DNA of 44,328 nt, from the NCBI RefSeq assembly GCF_000827595.2, contig NZ_LN776191.1, positions 1-44,328 on the forward strand. The letters are read 5' to 3'. Positions 28,899 through 38,533 of this stretch are shown one piece after another (position 1 is the stretch's first letter; each line of letters opens with the position of its first letter). Both the position numbers and the translations under genes were made by a program. The notes below the pieces were generated by a model that made no database searches, had not been told where the DNA came from, and saw nothing but the letters and a program-made list of their open reading frames with translations. This DNA is from Necropsobacter massiliensis (GTDB lineage Bacteria > Pseudomonadota > Gammaproteobacteria > Enterobacterales > Pasteurellaceae).

Positions 28899-28914
28899 AG
28901 GCAAGCGATTGCGA
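28899..28914. promoter_or_regulatory. PurR-like operator before nupC
   Basis: AGGCAAGCGATTGCGA fits ANGCAANCGNTTNCNT at 10 of 11 fixed positions. It lies about 100 bases upstream of nupC in the 236-base AT-rich gap shared with the divergent membrane protein gene. I cannot place a convincing promoter around it, so either direction is possible. Confidence 0.45.
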
Positions 28915-29033
28915 TGCATGAAATCTAAACGATTTTTTAAATGATTTAGCTATATGTTATTGCCAATATCTTGTTGGGCGAATCGATTTTTTCCATTATT
29001 ATTGCTGTAATCAATAAAAATGACGATATTATT

Positions 29034-29693
29034 ATGAGACATAAGTTTAGGGTTTTGCCGAAAACCGCGTGGACGGCGACCGCTTTCTGGCGTCTGGAGC
29101 GGAAGCCGTTATCGGTGTTGCTGATGTCGCTCAGCGTTATCGGCATCGGTGAAGGATTTTTGCTGTTATCGAATCTGGGTTCCGCCCCATGGACGGTATT
29201 ATCGCAAGGCGTTTCCTTGCAGGGCGGTTTCAGCGTCGGTTGGGCGTCGCTGATTGTTAGTTGTCTGGTGATGCTGGCGTGGTTTCCACTGAAACTGAAA
29301 CCGGGCATCGGCACTTTGCTCAATGTGCTGGTGATTGCGTTGTGGCTGGGGCTGACCACCGCGTTTCTGGCGCCACCGCAGGCATTGTTGACGCGTGCGC
29401 TGTATGCACTGATCGGGATTTTACTGTTCGGAATCGGATCGGCATTTTATTTAACCTGTCATCAGGGCGCCGGACCGCGCGACGGGCTGATGGTGGGATT
29501 ATGTCATCGTTTCCATTGGAAAGTCGGCGTTGTGCGCACTGTGATTGAAGTGAGCGTGTGCCTGCTCGGTTTTTTGCTCGGCGGTACGGTCGGTATCGGC
29601 ACTTTGTTGTTCGCTTTTTCTATCGGCTGGCTTATGCAGCTGACCCTTTCTGTGATTGTACGCTGCCACCGCGCCGAGCGTGCCGCACCGTAA
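29034..29693 (+). CDS. YczE/YitT-type integral membrane protein
   Basis: This 219-residue protein has about five hydrophobic helices and the conserved GAGPRDGLMVGL motif seen in the YczE/YyaS/YitT family of uncharacterised membrane proteins. The frame can be read from a TTG at 28971, but the ATG at 29034 gives a normal length; neither has a clear ribosome site. GC content rises sharply within the gene relative to its leader. Divergent from nupC. Function unknown. Confidence 0.75.
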   Translation: MRHKFRVLPKTAWTATAFWRLERKPLSVLLMSLSVIGIGEGFLLLSNLGSAPWTVLSQGVSLQGGFSVGWASLIVSCLVMLAWFPLKLKPGIGTLLNVLVIALWLGLTTAFLAPPQALLTRALYALIGILLFGIGSAFYLTCHQGAGPRDGLMVGLCHRFHWKVGVVRTVIEVSVCLLGFLLGGTVGIGTLLFAFSIGWLMQLTLSVIVRCHRAERAAP

Positions 29694-29800
29694 TAAATGG
29701 AGGATAAAGTGCGGTGCTTTTTTGCCGACTTTCTTAACCTCGGTGAATCGGTTAAAATGAAGCCCGCGTTACCAACCGCCCTCATTATTAAGGATAAATT

Positions 29801-30562
29801 ATGCCGACCATAAGCGTCGCGATGATTGTAAAAAACGAACAGCAGGATCTCGCCCAATGTTTAGACAGCGTGAAGGACTGGGTTAACGAGATCGTGATTG
29901 TAGATTCCGGCAGTACGGACGATACCGAAGCCATTGCCTTGCGTTACGGCGCAAAGTTTTATCGACATACCGACTGGCAGGGATTCGGCAAACAGCGCCA
30001 GCGTGCGCAGCAGTATGTCAGTAGCGATTATGTATTGTGGCTGGATGCCGACGAACGGGTCAGTGATGCACTGCGCCGTTCTATTATACAAGCGGTGGCG
30101 GAAAATGCGCGGAATACGGTTTATCAGATCGGTCGTTTGAGCGAAGTGTTCGGACGCGAAATTCGGCATTCCGGCTGGTATCCCGATTATGTGGTGCGCC
30201 TGTATCAAACCGATTTTGCCCGCTACGGCGACGAGCTGGTACACGAACGGGTGCATTATCCCGCCAGCGCGCAGGTGAAAAAATTAACCGGCGATCTGTA
30301 TCATTACACCTATAAAGATGTGCAGCATTATCTGGTTAAATCCGCCAGTTATGCTGCCGCGTGGGCGCAGCAGAAAGCCGCTGACGGGAAAAAGGGGTCG
30401 TTGCTGCAAGGGATTACGCACGCACTCGGTTGTTTTGTAAAAATGTACATTCTCAAAGCGGGCTTTTTAGACGGCAAACAAGGCTTGCTGCTTGCGCTGC
30501 TTTCTACCCATTCCACTTTTGTCAAATATGCGGATTTATGGGTTAGAACCAAAGATCGCTGA
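29801..30562 (+). CDS. lgtF: Family 2 glycosyltransferase, LgtF-like (LOS core)
   Basis: A 253-residue GT-A fold enzyme with the N-terminal [13 protein letters not shown], the nucleotide-sugar site [11 protein letters not shown] and a DXD-type WLDADERV. Its full length resembles H. influenzae LgtF/WaaE-type enzymes, which add the first glucose to heptose I of lipooligosaccharide from UDP-glucose at the inner face of the membrane. The acceptor and sugar here are inferred. AAGGATAAATT precedes the ATG. An inverted TTAACC/GGTTAA pair with TAAAAT lies about 50 bases upstream as a possible promoter. Confidence 0.7.
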   Translation: MPTISVAMIVKNEQQDLAQCLDSVKDWVNEIVIVDSGSTDDTEAIALRYGAKFYRHTDWQGFGKQRQRAQQYVSSDYVLWLDADERVSDALRRSIIQAVAENARNTVYQIGRLSEVFGREIRHSGWYPDYVVRLYQTDFARYGDELVHERVHYPASAQVKKLTGDLYHYTYKDVQHYLVKSASYAAAWAQQKAADGKKGSLLQGITHALGCFVKMYILKAGFLDGKQGLLLALLSTHSTFVKYADLWVRTKDR

Positions 30563-30586
30563 CATCGCCGAAATTACCAAAAATGA

Positions 30587-30629
30587 CAAAGTGCGGTGAA
30601 AATTACCTCAATTTCCACCGCACTTTTGT
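30587..30629. terminator. Bidirectional terminator between the two glycosyltransferases
   Basis: ACAAAGTGCGGTGAAAATT pairs with the region ending ACCGCACTTTTGT. These are inverted uptake signals as a long stem between convergent genes. Confidence 0.8.
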
Positions 30630-30630
30630 T

Positions 30631-31659
30631 TTATTGCCATTGCCGACGGATAAAAGGTCGTATTTGTTGCAGCGCTTGATGAATATCGATTACGCTCAGA
30701 TCTGTCTGAAACTGTTTTTGCGGCGGCGGGCAAAATGCCAAATGGCGCTCAGGCTGATTAATCGGCTGCCAGCGCAACGGAATCGCCGAACGGCGGCTCG
30801 GATAAAAACCGATGGTCGGAATATTCAGCGCGCCGCTGAGATGCAGCGGTCCGGTGGAGCCGGCGATAAACATATCGGCACAAGATAAAGAACGGGCGAA
30901 ATCTGCCAGCCCATCGTTTTTATCGTAAACCACCACTTGCGGATGGTTGACCGCGTGTGCCAGGGCTTGTGCTTTTTCACTTTCATGTGGCCCCGCCGTT
31001 AAAACCACATAGCAATTGAAGGTTTGCAATACGCCTTTAATCAGCTGCGCATATTGCGCGGCGGACAGATTATTGGCGGAACCGCCGGAACCGCTGTGTA
31101 CGAACAGCCATTTTTTATCGGCGCTAATCGCCAGCATGCGGCACAGTTTTTCTCGCTGATTTTGCACCGCACTTTGCGCAAAGGTTAAATACGGCGGTTG
31201 GGCTTCGCGCAGCGGTATTTGCTGCTCCTGCAAAAAATGACGCACCAGATCGCGGTTGTATTCAAACTCGGGTTTTGCCGATTGGGAACGGCGTTGCGTC
31301 AGGCGGCGGTTATATAAAAACTGAAATAATTTGGTGGCGGGCGCCAACCGGTATCTAATGCCGCTGCGCCAAGTCAACTTGGCGTTGTACCAATCGGACA
31401 CAAAACTTATCACGGCGTCAAAGTGGCGGGCTTTAACGGCATTCAGTACCCGGTTAAATTCGTCCGCATCGGTTTTATCTTTGGCATCGATAATAATGTT
31501 ATCAATATAAGGGCAAAGTTCCGCCAGTGGTGCGGTGTATGGCGGCACCAGCGCAGTAATTTCAATGTTCGGCGCCGATTGTTTGAGCGCGGCGAGGGCG
31601 GGAAAGGAAAGCACGAAATCGCCCAGTTTATCATTGCGGATCGCAAGTAATTTCTGCAT
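30631..31659 (-). CDS. Family 9 glycosyltransferase (heptosyltransferase-like)
   Basis: A 342-residue GT-B protein of the ADP-heptose:LPS heptosyltransferase family, with the N-terminal RNDKLGDFVLSFPALAALK and the C-terminal nucleotide site SLSCADMFIAGSTGPLHLSGAL. The SGSGGSANNLSAAQYAQLI segment matches the family's donor loop. It probably adds a sugar to the lipooligosaccharide inner core, but the acceptor cannot be read from sequence; it differs from the OpsX-type heptosyltransferase I as I remember it. Contains an uptake signal (31166-31174). Convergent with the LgtF-like gene. Confidence 0.75.
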   Translation of the reverse strand: MQKLLAIRNDKLGDFVLSFPALAALKQSAPNIEITALVPPYTAPLAELCPYIDNIIIDAKDKTDADEFNRVLNAVKARHFDAVISFVSDWYNAKLTWRSGIRYRLAPATKLFQFLYNRRLTQRRSQSAKPEFEYNRDLVRHFLQEQQIPLREAQPPYLTFAQSAVQNQREKLCRMLAISADKKWLFVHSGSGGSANNLSAAQYAQLIKGVLQTFNCYVVLTAGPHESEKAQALAHAVNHPQVVVYDKNDGLADFARSLSCADMFIAGSTGPLHLSGALNIPTIGFYPSRRSAIPLRWQPINQPERHLAFCPPPQKQFQTDLSVIDIHQALQQIRPFIRRQWQ

Positions 31660-31747
31660 AAATATGGCTCTTAATGAAATGGAATGCGATATTCTATCAA
31701 ATCCGACCGCACTTTACAGCGCGGGGCGGCAAAAACCGAGTTTTACC

Positions 31748-31775
31748 TTGCTTTTTTCGCGAAAAAGAGTATGAT
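31748..31775 (+). promoter_or_regulatory. Promoter of the rpsP operon
   Basis: TTGCTT (31748-31753), 16-base spacer, TATGAT (31770-31775). This is a good match for a strong ribosomal-protein promoter, about 100 bases before rpsP. The spacer contains the small palindrome TTTTCGCGAAAA. Confidence 0.65.
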
Positions 31776-31819
31776 CCCCAGGCTTTTTGTCTATATATAC
31801 AGAGAAAAAAGTAAGCATT

Positions 31820-31838
31820 CCCACTCCTTCGAGGTGGG
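31820..31838 (+). promoter_or_regulatory. Leader hairpin upstream of rpsP
   Basis: CCCACTC, short CTTC loop, GAG-G-TGGG forms a stem with one bulge, followed by TCTTCTTTT. The shape is that of a weak attenuator in the leader of the S16 operon, 35 bases before rpsP. Confidence 0.4.
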
Positions 31839-31872
31839 TCTTCTTTTCGCATTAAACATTTAGAGGAAGGTT

Positions 31873-32121
31873 ATGGTAACCATTCGTTTATCTCGTGGCG
31901 GAGCTAAAAAACGCCCATTCTATCAAATTGTTGTGGCGGACAGCCGCTGCCCGCGCGACGGTCGTTTTATCGAGCGCGTTGGTTTTTTCAACCCGTTGGC
32001 AACCGGTAACGCAGAACGTCTGCGCATCAATCTGGAACGTGTTAACGCTTGGGTTGAAAAGGGCGCATCGTTATCCGACCGCGTTGCTTCTTTAGTTAAA
32101 GAAGCGCAAAAAGCTGCGTAA
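31873..32121 (+). CDS. rpsP: 30S ribosomal protein S16
   Basis: A small-subunit protein of 82 residues, beginning [20 protein letters not shown], the S16 signature, and ending at the usual length. A near-perfect ribosome site AGAGGAAGG precedes the ATG. First gene of rpsP-rimM-trmD-rplS, an order conserved across bacteria that combines two ribosomal proteins with a ribosome maturation factor and a tRNA methylase. Confidence 0.98.
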   Translation: MVTIRLSRGGAKKRPFYQIVVADSRCPRDGRFIERVGFFNPLATGNAERLRINLERVNAWVEKGASLSDRVASLVKEAQKAA

Positions 32122-32151
32122 TCGCAGATTTTAAGGTTATAGGTGAATAAA

Positions 32152-32679
32152 ATGGAACGGCAGAGCATGGAAGTAGTTGGCAAATTGGGTTCAACTTACG
32201 GAATTCGCGGTTGGTTGCGTATTTATTCATCCACAGAGCAGACCGAAAGTATTTTTGATTACCAGCCTTGGTTTTTGAAAATTAAAGGTCAATGGCAGCC
32301 GACCGAGCTGGAAAGCTGGAAACATCATAATCACGAGCTGATCGTGAAACTAAAAAACGTAGATGACAGAGAAACCGCGCAGGCACTTGCCAATGTGGAA
32401 ATTGGCGTGGACTTGAGCGTGTTTCCGGTGCTGGAGGAAGGCGATTATTACTGGCACGATTTAATCGGCTGTCAGGTCGTCAATCTACAGGGATACGCGA
32501 TGGGAATCGTCACCGAAATGATGGAGACTGGTTCCAATGATGTTTTGGTGGTCCGTGCTGGCGCCAAAGACGCTTTCGGCAAACAAGAACGCTTAATTCC
32601 GTTCTTGTATGAACAAGTAGTTAAAAGAGTGGATCTCGCCACCAAGACTATTGAGGTGGATTGGGACGCTGGTTTCTAA
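32152..32679 (+). CDS. rimM: Ribosome maturation factor RimM
   Basis: RimM binds S19 and helps assemble the 30S head. The 175-residue protein has an N-terminal RimM domain ([20 protein letters not shown]) and a C-terminal PRC barrel ([24 protein letters not shown]). The frame could start at a GTG at 32143, but the ATG at 32152 has AGGTGA at proper spacing and yields [14 protein letters not shown], close to H. influenzae. Confidence 0.96.
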   Translation: MERQSMEVVGKLGSTYGIRGWLRIYSSTEQTESIFDYQPWFLKIKGQWQPTELESWKHHNHELIVKLKNVDDRETAQALANVEIGVDLSVFPVLEEGDYYWHDLIGCQVVNLQGYAMGIVTEMMETGSNDVLVVRAGAKDAFGKQERLIPFLYEQVVKRVDLATKTIEVDWDAGF

Positions 32680-32735
32680 TCTCAGGTATGCCGTTAGGCT
32701 TATGCAGTAACATTTTGACCCAAAAGGTGACGCAA

Positions 32736-33473
32736 ATGTGGATCGGGATTATTAGTCTTTTCCCCGAAATGTTTAAAGCTGTGACGGAATACGGGGTAAC
32801 GGGACGAGCCGTTAAACACAATCTCTTGCAGGTGCAATGCTGGAATCCGCGCGATTTCACCGTTGACAAACATAAAACCGTGGACGACCGCCCTTACGGC
32901 GGCGGACCGGGTATGCTGATGATGGTACAACCATTACGTGATGCAATCCGGGCGGCGAAAGCGGCGGCAGGAGACGGCGTGAAAGTGATTTATCTTTCAC
33001 CGCAGGGACGTAAGCTGGCGCAGTCCGGCGTGACGGAGCTTGCCAAAAATCAAAAAATGATTCTGGTATGCGGACGTTATGAGGGCATTGACGAACGGCT
33101 GATTCAAACCGAAATTGATGAGGAATGGTCGGTCGGCGATTACGTTCTAACTGGCGGAGAACTGCCGGCAATGACGTTGATTGACGCCGTCGCCCGCTTT
33201 ATCCCCGGTGTGTTGGGCAAACAGGCTTCCGCACAGGAAGATTCGTTTGCCGACGGTTTGCTGGACTGCCCGCATTATACGCGTCCGGAAGTGTTGGACG
33301 ATTTAAGCGTGCCGCCCGTGCTGATGTCGGGAAATCACGCGGAAATCCGCAAATGGCGATTAAAACAATCCCTTGAGCGGACGTGGTTACGACGCCCTGA
33401 GCTATTGGAAAGCCTAGCTCTGACTGACGAACAACGCAAGCTGTTGAATCAGATTCAATCTGAACACAGATAG
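32736..33473 (+). CDS. trmD: tRNA (guanine-37-N1) methyltransferase
   Basis: TrmD methylates G37 next to the anticodon, preventing +1 frameshifts. The 245-residue SPOUT enzyme has the knot motifs [18 protein letters not shown] and [19 protein letters not shown], and an early [11 protein letters not shown]. The frame extends upstream to 32661, overlapping rimM, but the ATG at 32736 is preceded by AAAAGGTGA and begins [13 protein letters not shown], the conserved start. Confidence 0.97.
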   Translation: MWIGIISLFPEMFKAVTEYGVTGRAVKHNLLQVQCWNPRDFTVDKHKTVDDRPYGGGPGMLMMVQPLRDAIRAAKAAAGDGVKVIYLSPQGRKLAQSGVTELAKNQKMILVCGRYEGIDERLIQTEIDEEWSVGDYVLTGGELPAMTLIDAVARFIPGVLGKQASAQEDSFADGLLDCPHYTRPEVLDDLSVPPVLMSGNHAEIRKWRLKQSLERTWLRRPELLESLALTDEQRKLLNQIQSEHR

Positions 33474-33511
33474 CATCAGTTAACTCTAGGATTTTAGAAG
33501 GATTAATACAA

Positions 33512-33862
33512 ATGAGTAACATCATTAAACAACTTGAACAAGAACAGTTAAAACAAAATGTACCGAGCTTCCGCCCGGGTGATACGTTAGAAGTTAAAGT
33601 ATGGGTGGTTGAAGGCAGCAAACGTCGTCTGCAAGCATTCGAAGGCGTGGTTATCGCAATTCGTAACCGCGGTTTGCACAGCGCTTTTACATTACGTAAA
33701 GTGTCTAACGGCGTAGGCGTTGAACGTGTCTTCCAGACTCATTCGCCGGTTATCGACAGTATTGCAGTGAAACGTAAAGGTGCGGTACGTAAAGCGAAAC
33801 TTTACTACTTACGTGAACGTTCAGGTAAATCCGCACGTATCAAAGAACGTCTCGGTGACTAA
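33512..33862 (+). CDS. rplS: 50S ribosomal protein L19
   Basis: A large-subunit protein of 116 residues at the 30S-50S interface. Conserved blocks [29 protein letters not shown] and [16 protein letters not shown] are all present. An AGAAGGA ribosome site lies upstream. Last gene of the operon, followed by a strong terminator. Confidence 0.98.
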   Translation: MSNIIKQLEQEQLKQNVPSFRPGDTLEVKVWVVEGSKRRLQAFEGVVIAIRNRGLHSAFTLRKVSNGVGVERVFQTHSPVIDSIAVKRKGAVRKAKLYYLRERSGKSARIKERLGD

Positions 33863-33878
33863 TCCTCACATTGAAGAC

Positions 33879-33906
33879 AAAGCTCGGATATTTTCCGAGC
33901 TTTTTT
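33879..33906 (+). terminator. Terminator after rplS
   Basis: AAAGCTCGGA, loop TATTT, TCCGAGCTTT and more T. A perfect 10-bp stem; with A/T on both sides it may also serve the convergent pnuC. Confidence 0.9.
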
Positions 33907-33932
33907 AGTTTAAGCGCGATGGCGTTCAGCGA

Positions 33933-34619
33933 TTAATTTTTTCCTACTTTCGCCAATTTCGACCAGTTATAGTAACCGTACAGCGAGTTAAGCAGATAAG
34001 CACCGTACATCAGATACATCGCCGGGGTGTCCGCCCACAGTACAATAGACAGTACGTTAATCACAATCCACAGCAGCCATTGTTCGCTGTAACGCAGGAT
34101 CATCAGTAACTGCGCTGCAATCACCAATACGGTTGTCACACCGTCCAGCCCGATAGAGTTGCCGTCGGTGGTTTTTAACACGGCGATAAAGGCCAGGGAA
34201 CCGATAACCACCGCGCCGATTAATGCCAGCCAGCCTTTTGCCGACAGGAATTTGGCGATAACGGTTTCCGCTTTGTCGGCGCCGTTGCGCATGTTTTCTT
34301 TCCACAGGAAATAGCCGATGAATTGCGCCGGAATATATACGTATAATGCGGTGGTCATTTCACCGTAAAATTTGTTATCCAGCGACACATAAAAATAACT
34401 GTAAGCAAAAATCAAGCCGAAGAAATAATTACTGATTTTGCCCTTACCGACAAACACCACGCACAAAATGCCGGAAATACCGGCAATTACCTCCAGTAGC
34501 GAGACCGGATCTAGCACATAAGCGATAATTTGTGCCGCTAGAAAGATGCACAGCCAGAGCACTTCAAAAGATTTCCAGCCGCCGAAAAATTCGTTTTTTA
34601 GGGTTTGCGAGAGATTCAT
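33933..34619 (-). CDS. pnuC: Nicotinamide riboside transporter PnuC
   Basis: PnuC imports nicotinamide riboside, the precursor by which Haemophilus relatives meet their V-factor (NAD) need. The 228-residue protein has about seven membrane helices, with aromatic-rich segments such as GLIFAYSYFYVSLDNKFYGE and YIPAQFIGYFLWKEN. The frame runs upstream to 34820, but the ATG at 34619 is preceded by AGGAGC and gives MNLSQTLKNEFFGGW, the family start. Its promoter appears to have an uptake signal inside the spacer. Confidence 0.9.
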   Translation of the reverse strand: MNLSQTLKNEFFGGWKSFEVLWLCIFLAAQIIAYVLDPVSLLEVIAGISGILCVVFVGKGKISNYFFGLIFAYSYFYVSLDNKFYGEMTTALYVYIPAQFIGYFLWKENMRNGADKAETVIAKFLSAKGWLALIGAVVIGSLAFIAVLKTTDGNSIGLDGVTTVLVIAAQLLMILRYSEQWLLWIVINVLSIVLWADTPAMYLMYGAYLLNSLYGYYNWSKLAKVGKN

Positions 34620-34659
34620 GCGTATTGCTCCTGTTGATGAGAAGGAAAAAATTCGTTTG

Positions 34660-34688
34660 ATTTTTGCACCGCACTTTTCATATGTCAA
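34660..34688 (-). promoter_or_regulatory. Candidate pnuC promoter with uptake signal in spacer
   Basis: On the minus strand, TTGACA (34688-34683) is a perfect -35, followed by a 17-base spacer containing AAGTGCGGT, then AAAAAT (34665-34660; 4/6 of TATAAT). Confidence 0.5.
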
Positions 34689-34818
34689 GCAGCTGCATTC
34701 TTTGAAAACATTCTTATTATTGCAGCAAAATTGTAATATATATTTTCGTTTCTTTTTATCCTTAACCCCGCTAAAATAGCCGACCGTTTTTTTGACAATC
34801 AAAGAGAGTAAAAAGAGC

Positions 34819-37725
34819 ATGGCATCCTTTGCGGTGGGGCAGCGCTGGCTTAGCGAAAGTGAAAATAACCTTGGGCTGGGAATTGTGACCGAAGCCGACC
34901 GGCGGACGGTAACGTTGTTTTTTCCGGCGGCGGATGAGCGCCGGATCTATGCCTTGGCAACGGCGCCTTTACTGCGGGTGCAGTATCAGATCGGCGATAC
35001 GCTAACCCATGCGCAGGGCTGGCAGGCGGAAGTGCTGAATGTCGAGGCGCGCAATCAACTGTGGTTTTATTTGGTGCGGCGGCTTGATACTGTAGAGCAG
35101 TGCGTTGTCAGCGAAATTGAACTGGCACACCGCATCGTTTTCAGCAAACCGCAGGCGCGTTTATTTTCCGCACAGATTGATCGCAGCGTGCATTTTGCGA
35201 TACGTTATCAGGCGCTGTGTCATCAGCAGGCGCAATATCAATCGCCGTTACGCGGACTGCGCGGCGCGCGCGCGGCGTTAATTCCGCACCAGCTGCATAT
35301 CGCCAGAGAAGCGGGCGGGCGGATAGCTCCGCGTATATTGTTGGCAGATGAAGTGGGGTTGGGCAAAACCATTGAAGCGGGGATGATTCTACAGCAGCAA
35401 CTGTTGGCGGAAAAAGCGGAACGCGTGCTGATTATCGTGCCGGAAAATCTTCAGCATCAATGGTTGGTGGAAATGCTGCGTCGTTTTAATCTGTCCTTTT
35501 CGCTGTTTGATGAAGAACGCTGCGCCGACCTTGACGCGACAGCGGACAATGCTGCCACCAATCCGTTTCACAGTGAAAATTTGATGATCTGTTCCCTTGA
35601 TTGGCTGACAGCACAGCCAAAACGTGCTGCGCAGCTGTTGGAAGGTGCGTTTGATTTGTTGATTGTCGATGAGGCGCATCATTTGCGTTGGTCGGAGGCG
35701 GTACCAAGCCTGTCTTATCAGCTCGTAGCGCAGCTGGCACAACGTATTCCGGCGGTATTGTTGCTGACCGCCACTCCACAGCAGCTGGGGCAGGAAAGCC
35801 ATTTTGCACGTTTACGGCTGCTTGATCCGGAGCGTTTTTATGATTACGACGCCTTTTTGCAGGAGCAGCAACAGTATCAACCGGTGGCGGAAGCAGTGCA
35901 ATCCCTGTTGGCGGAGCAGCCTTTAACCCCCGCGCAGCAAAATCATTTAACTGAATTATTAGCGGAACAGGATATTGAACCGCTGCTGAAAATCATCAAT
36001 TCTCAGGCGACCACGATGCAACGCGATGCGGCGCGACAGGAACTGATCGCAAGTTTGATCGACCGCCACGGTACCGGCAGGCTGCTGTTTCGCAATACCC
36101 GACAGGGTGTGAAAGGCTTTCCGTCACGCATTTATCATCAGATTAAGTTAAACATGCCGGCGCAATATCAGAATGCGATTAAGGTGCTGGCGCGATTTGG
36201 CGATACTGAGCCGGCAGATTTATTTTATCCTGAACAGATGTTCAGCAAAATGAATCCGCAGGCGGCATGGTGGGACTTTGACCCGCGGTTGGACTGGTTG
36301 ATCACGTTCTTGAAAAGTCATCGGACGGAAAAAATCCTGGTGATTTGCCGACAGGCGGAAACCGCCGTTCAACTGGAACGCGCACTGCGTGAAAAAGAAG
36401 GCATTCGCAGCGCACTGTTCCACCAGAATATGTCGATTGTAGAGCGTGACCGAGCGGCGGCTTATTTTGCTCAACAGGAAGATGGCGCGCAGGTGCTGCT
36501 AAGTTCGAGTATCGGCTCCGAAGGGCGTAATTTCCAATTTGCCGCGCATTTGGTTTTGTTCAATTTGCCGGATAATCCGGATTTGTTGGAACAATGTATC
36601 GGTCGGCTGGATCGTATCGGGCAGCGGCAGACGGTGAAGATTTATGTTCCTTGTTTTGATGACAGCCCGCAATTATTGCTGGCGCAATGGTATCATCAAG
36701 GGCTGAATGCTTTTGAGGAAACCTGTCCGATGGGCGCAGCACTGTTTACAAAGTGCGGTGAAAAATTGCATAGTTTTTTACAAAATCCTACCGCACTTGA
36801 CGGATTTGACGCTTTTATCGCACAAACCCGTGCACAACGCCAGCAACTGAAACAAGCGCTGGAAAACGGACGTGATCGGTTGCTGGAGCTGAATTCCAAC
36901 GGCGGCGAAGCGGCAGTACAACTGGCGGAAGATATCGCCGCGCAGGACGGCAGCCCGCAACTGATGGATTTTGCATTCAATCTCTTTGATATTATCGGAT
37001 TGGAGCAAGAAGATATTGGCGAGCAAACCCTAGTTATCCGCCCGAGCGGAACCATGCTGGTGCCGGATTTCCCGGGGTTGAAAGAAGAAGGCGTCAGCTT
37101 AACGTTTGATCGTCAGCTGGCGTTGGCGCGCGAAGAGTTGGAATTTCTCAGTTGGGATCATCCGCTGATACGTCATGGCATTGATTTAATCACTTCCGGT
37201 GATATTGGCAAAAGTGCGGCGGCATTATTGGTCAATAATGCGCTGCCGGTGGGAACGCTGTTGCTGGAAACCGTGTTTGTGGTGGAAACGCAGGCGCCGA
37301 AAGGGTTACAATTAAGCCGTTTTCTGCCGCCGACGCCGATTCGCCTGTTACTGGATGCCAACGGCAATGAGCTGGGCGAACGGGTGTCTTTCGACGGATT
37401 ACAGAAACAGCTTAAACCGATGGGCAGAAGCATGGCGAACAAGCTGGTTAAAATGCTGCGCCCGCAGATTGAAAGTTTATTGACCGTGGCACAGCAGCAT
37501 ATCGAACTGCCGGCGCAACGCTGTATTCGACAGGCCCAAACGCGTGCCGAGCAGCAACTGAGCGCCGAGCTGAATCGTCTGCGCGCATTGCAGGCGGTCA
37601 ATAAAAATATTCATCAGCAGGAAATTGACACGCTGGAACGGCAGCAAATGCAGATCGTCATGGAAATCCGCAGCGCGACTTGGCGACTGGATAGCTTGCG
37701 GCTGATCGTCAGTAATAAAGTATAA
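34819..37725 (+). CDS. rapA: RNA polymerase-associated ATPase RapA
   Basis: RapA (HepA) is a Swi2/Snf2-type translocase that recycles stalled RNA polymerase. The ATG at 34819 gives 968 residues, the same as E. coli; the frame is open slightly upstream to 34792. An N-terminal Tudor-like region is followed by helicase domain 1 with Walker A DEVGLGKT (177-184) and DEAH (284-287), then helicase domain 2 with [13 protein letters not shown] and [11 protein letters not shown] near 560-600, and RapA-specific C-terminal domains. Two uptake signals in opposite orientation lie close together inside the coding sequence (36751 and 36790). Confidence 0.96.
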   Translation: MASFAVGQRWLSESENNLGLGIVTEADRRTVTLFFPAADERRIYALATAPLLRVQYQIGDTLTHAQGWQAEVLNVEARNQLWFYLVRRLDTVEQCVVSEIELAHRIVFSKPQARLFSAQIDRSVHFAIRYQALCHQQAQYQSPLRGLRGARAALIPHQLHIAREAGGRIAPRILLADEVGLGKTIEAGMILQQQLLAEKAERVLIIVPENLQHQWLVEMLRRFNLSFSLFDEERCADLDATADNAATNPFHSENLMICSLDWLTAQPKRAAQLLEGAFDLLIVDEAHHLRWSEAVPSLSYQLVAQLAQRIPAVLLLTATPQQLGQESHFARLRLLDPERFYDYDAFLQEQQQYQPVAEAVQSLLAEQPLTPAQQNHLTELLAEQDIEPLLKIINSQATTMQRDAARQELIASLIDRHGTGRLLFRNTRQGVKGFPSRIYHQIKLNMPAQYQNAIKVLARFGDTEPADLFYPEQMFSKMNPQAAWWDFDPRLDWLITFLKSHRTEKILVICRQAETAVQLERALREKEGIRSALFHQNMSIVERDRAAAYFAQQEDGAQVLLSSSIGSEGRNFQFAAHLVLFNLPDNPDLLEQCIGRLDRIGQRQTVKIYVPCFDDSPQLLLAQWYHQGLNAFEETCPMGAALFTKCGEKLHSFLQNPTALDGFDAFIAQTRAQRQQLKQALENGRDRLLELNSNGGEAAVQLAEDIAAQDGSPQLMDFAFNLFDIIGLEQEDIGEQTLVIRPSGTMLVPDFPGLKEEGVSLTFDRQLALAREELEFLSWDHPLIRHGIDLITSGDIGKSAAALLVNNALPVGTLLLETVFVVETQAPKGLQLSRFLPPTPIRLLLDANGNELGERVSFDGLQKQLKPMGRSMANKLVKMLRPQIESLLTVAQQHIELPAQRCIRQAQTRAEQQLSAELNRLRALQAVNKNIHQQEIDTLERQQMQIVMEIRSATWRLDSLRLIVSNKV

Positions 37726-37767
37726 CCAAGCGATAGCGCGACCGTTAAGCGCGCAAAGAGAGTAAAC

Positions 37768-38427
37768 ATGGCGTTAATCGATTATCGTCCGCCGACCGAA
37801 CCTTGGCTGGATGTGGTGTATCATGATGATCATATTTTGGTGCTGAATAAACCGAGCGGGCTGCTTTCCGTACCCGGTAATCAACCGCAGTATTATGACA
37901 GCGCGATGTCGCGGGTGAAAGACAAATATGGATTTTGCGAACCGGCGCACCGTCTGGACATGGCGACCAGCGGCATTTTGCTGTTTGCCATGAGTAAAGC
38001 GGCGGATAAGGCGCTTAAGCGCCAGTTTCGCCAGCGCGAAGTAAGTAAATCCTATCAGGCGCTGGTGTGGGGACATCTGGCAAAAAATGAAGGCACGGTG
38101 AACCTGCCGTTGATTTGCGATTGGGAAAACCGTCCGCGCCAGAAAATTTGTTTTGTGCAGGGCAAAAGTGCGGTGACGCATTATCACGTTTTGGCGCGTC
38201 TGCCGGATAATCGTACGCGAGTGAGGCTGATACCAGTTACCGGGCGCTCACACCAGCTGCGTTTGCATATGTTAGCCTTGGGACATCCGATTCTGGGCGA
38301 TAAATTTTATGCCCACCCGCAGGCGAAAGCTATGTCACCGCGGTTGTGTCTGCATGCCGAACGCCTGCAAATCAGCCATCCGCTGAGCGGTGAGTTTATG
38401 TGTTTTGACACGCCGGCGCCGTTTTAG
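37768..38427 (+). CDS. rluA: Dual-specificity pseudouridine synthase RluA
   Basis: Isomerises U746 of 23S rRNA and U32 of several tRNAs. 219 residues with the RluA signature HRLDMATSG, catalytic Asp64, preceded by VLNKPSGLLSVPG (25-37). AAGAGAGTAAAC lies before the ATG. It follows rapA at 42 bases, as in enterobacteria, and is probably cotranscribed. An uptake signal is at 38166-38174. Confidence 0.95.
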   Translation: MALIDYRPPTEPWLDVVYHDDHILVLNKPSGLLSVPGNQPQYYDSAMSRVKDKYGFCEPAHRLDMATSGILLFAMSKAADKALKRQFRQREVSKSYQALVWGHLAKNEGTVNLPLICDWENRPRQKICFVQGKSAVTHYHVLARLPDNRTRVRLIPVTGRSHQLRLHMLALGHPILGDKFYAHPQAKAMSPRLCLHAERLQISHPLSGEFMCFDTPAPF

Positions 38428-38533
38428 CTTCAACTTATACCTGTCAGCGGCAGGAAAACATGGTAATTATAGTGAGAATTATCCGTTTGGATGTTACAAT
38501 CCGTGATTAAATTTATAATTAAGAGATAACATT

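Noticed and set aside
28946-29359. 137-codon minus-strand frame over the YczE-type gene
   Set aside because: Overlaps the conserved membrane protein gene and has no similarity I recognise.
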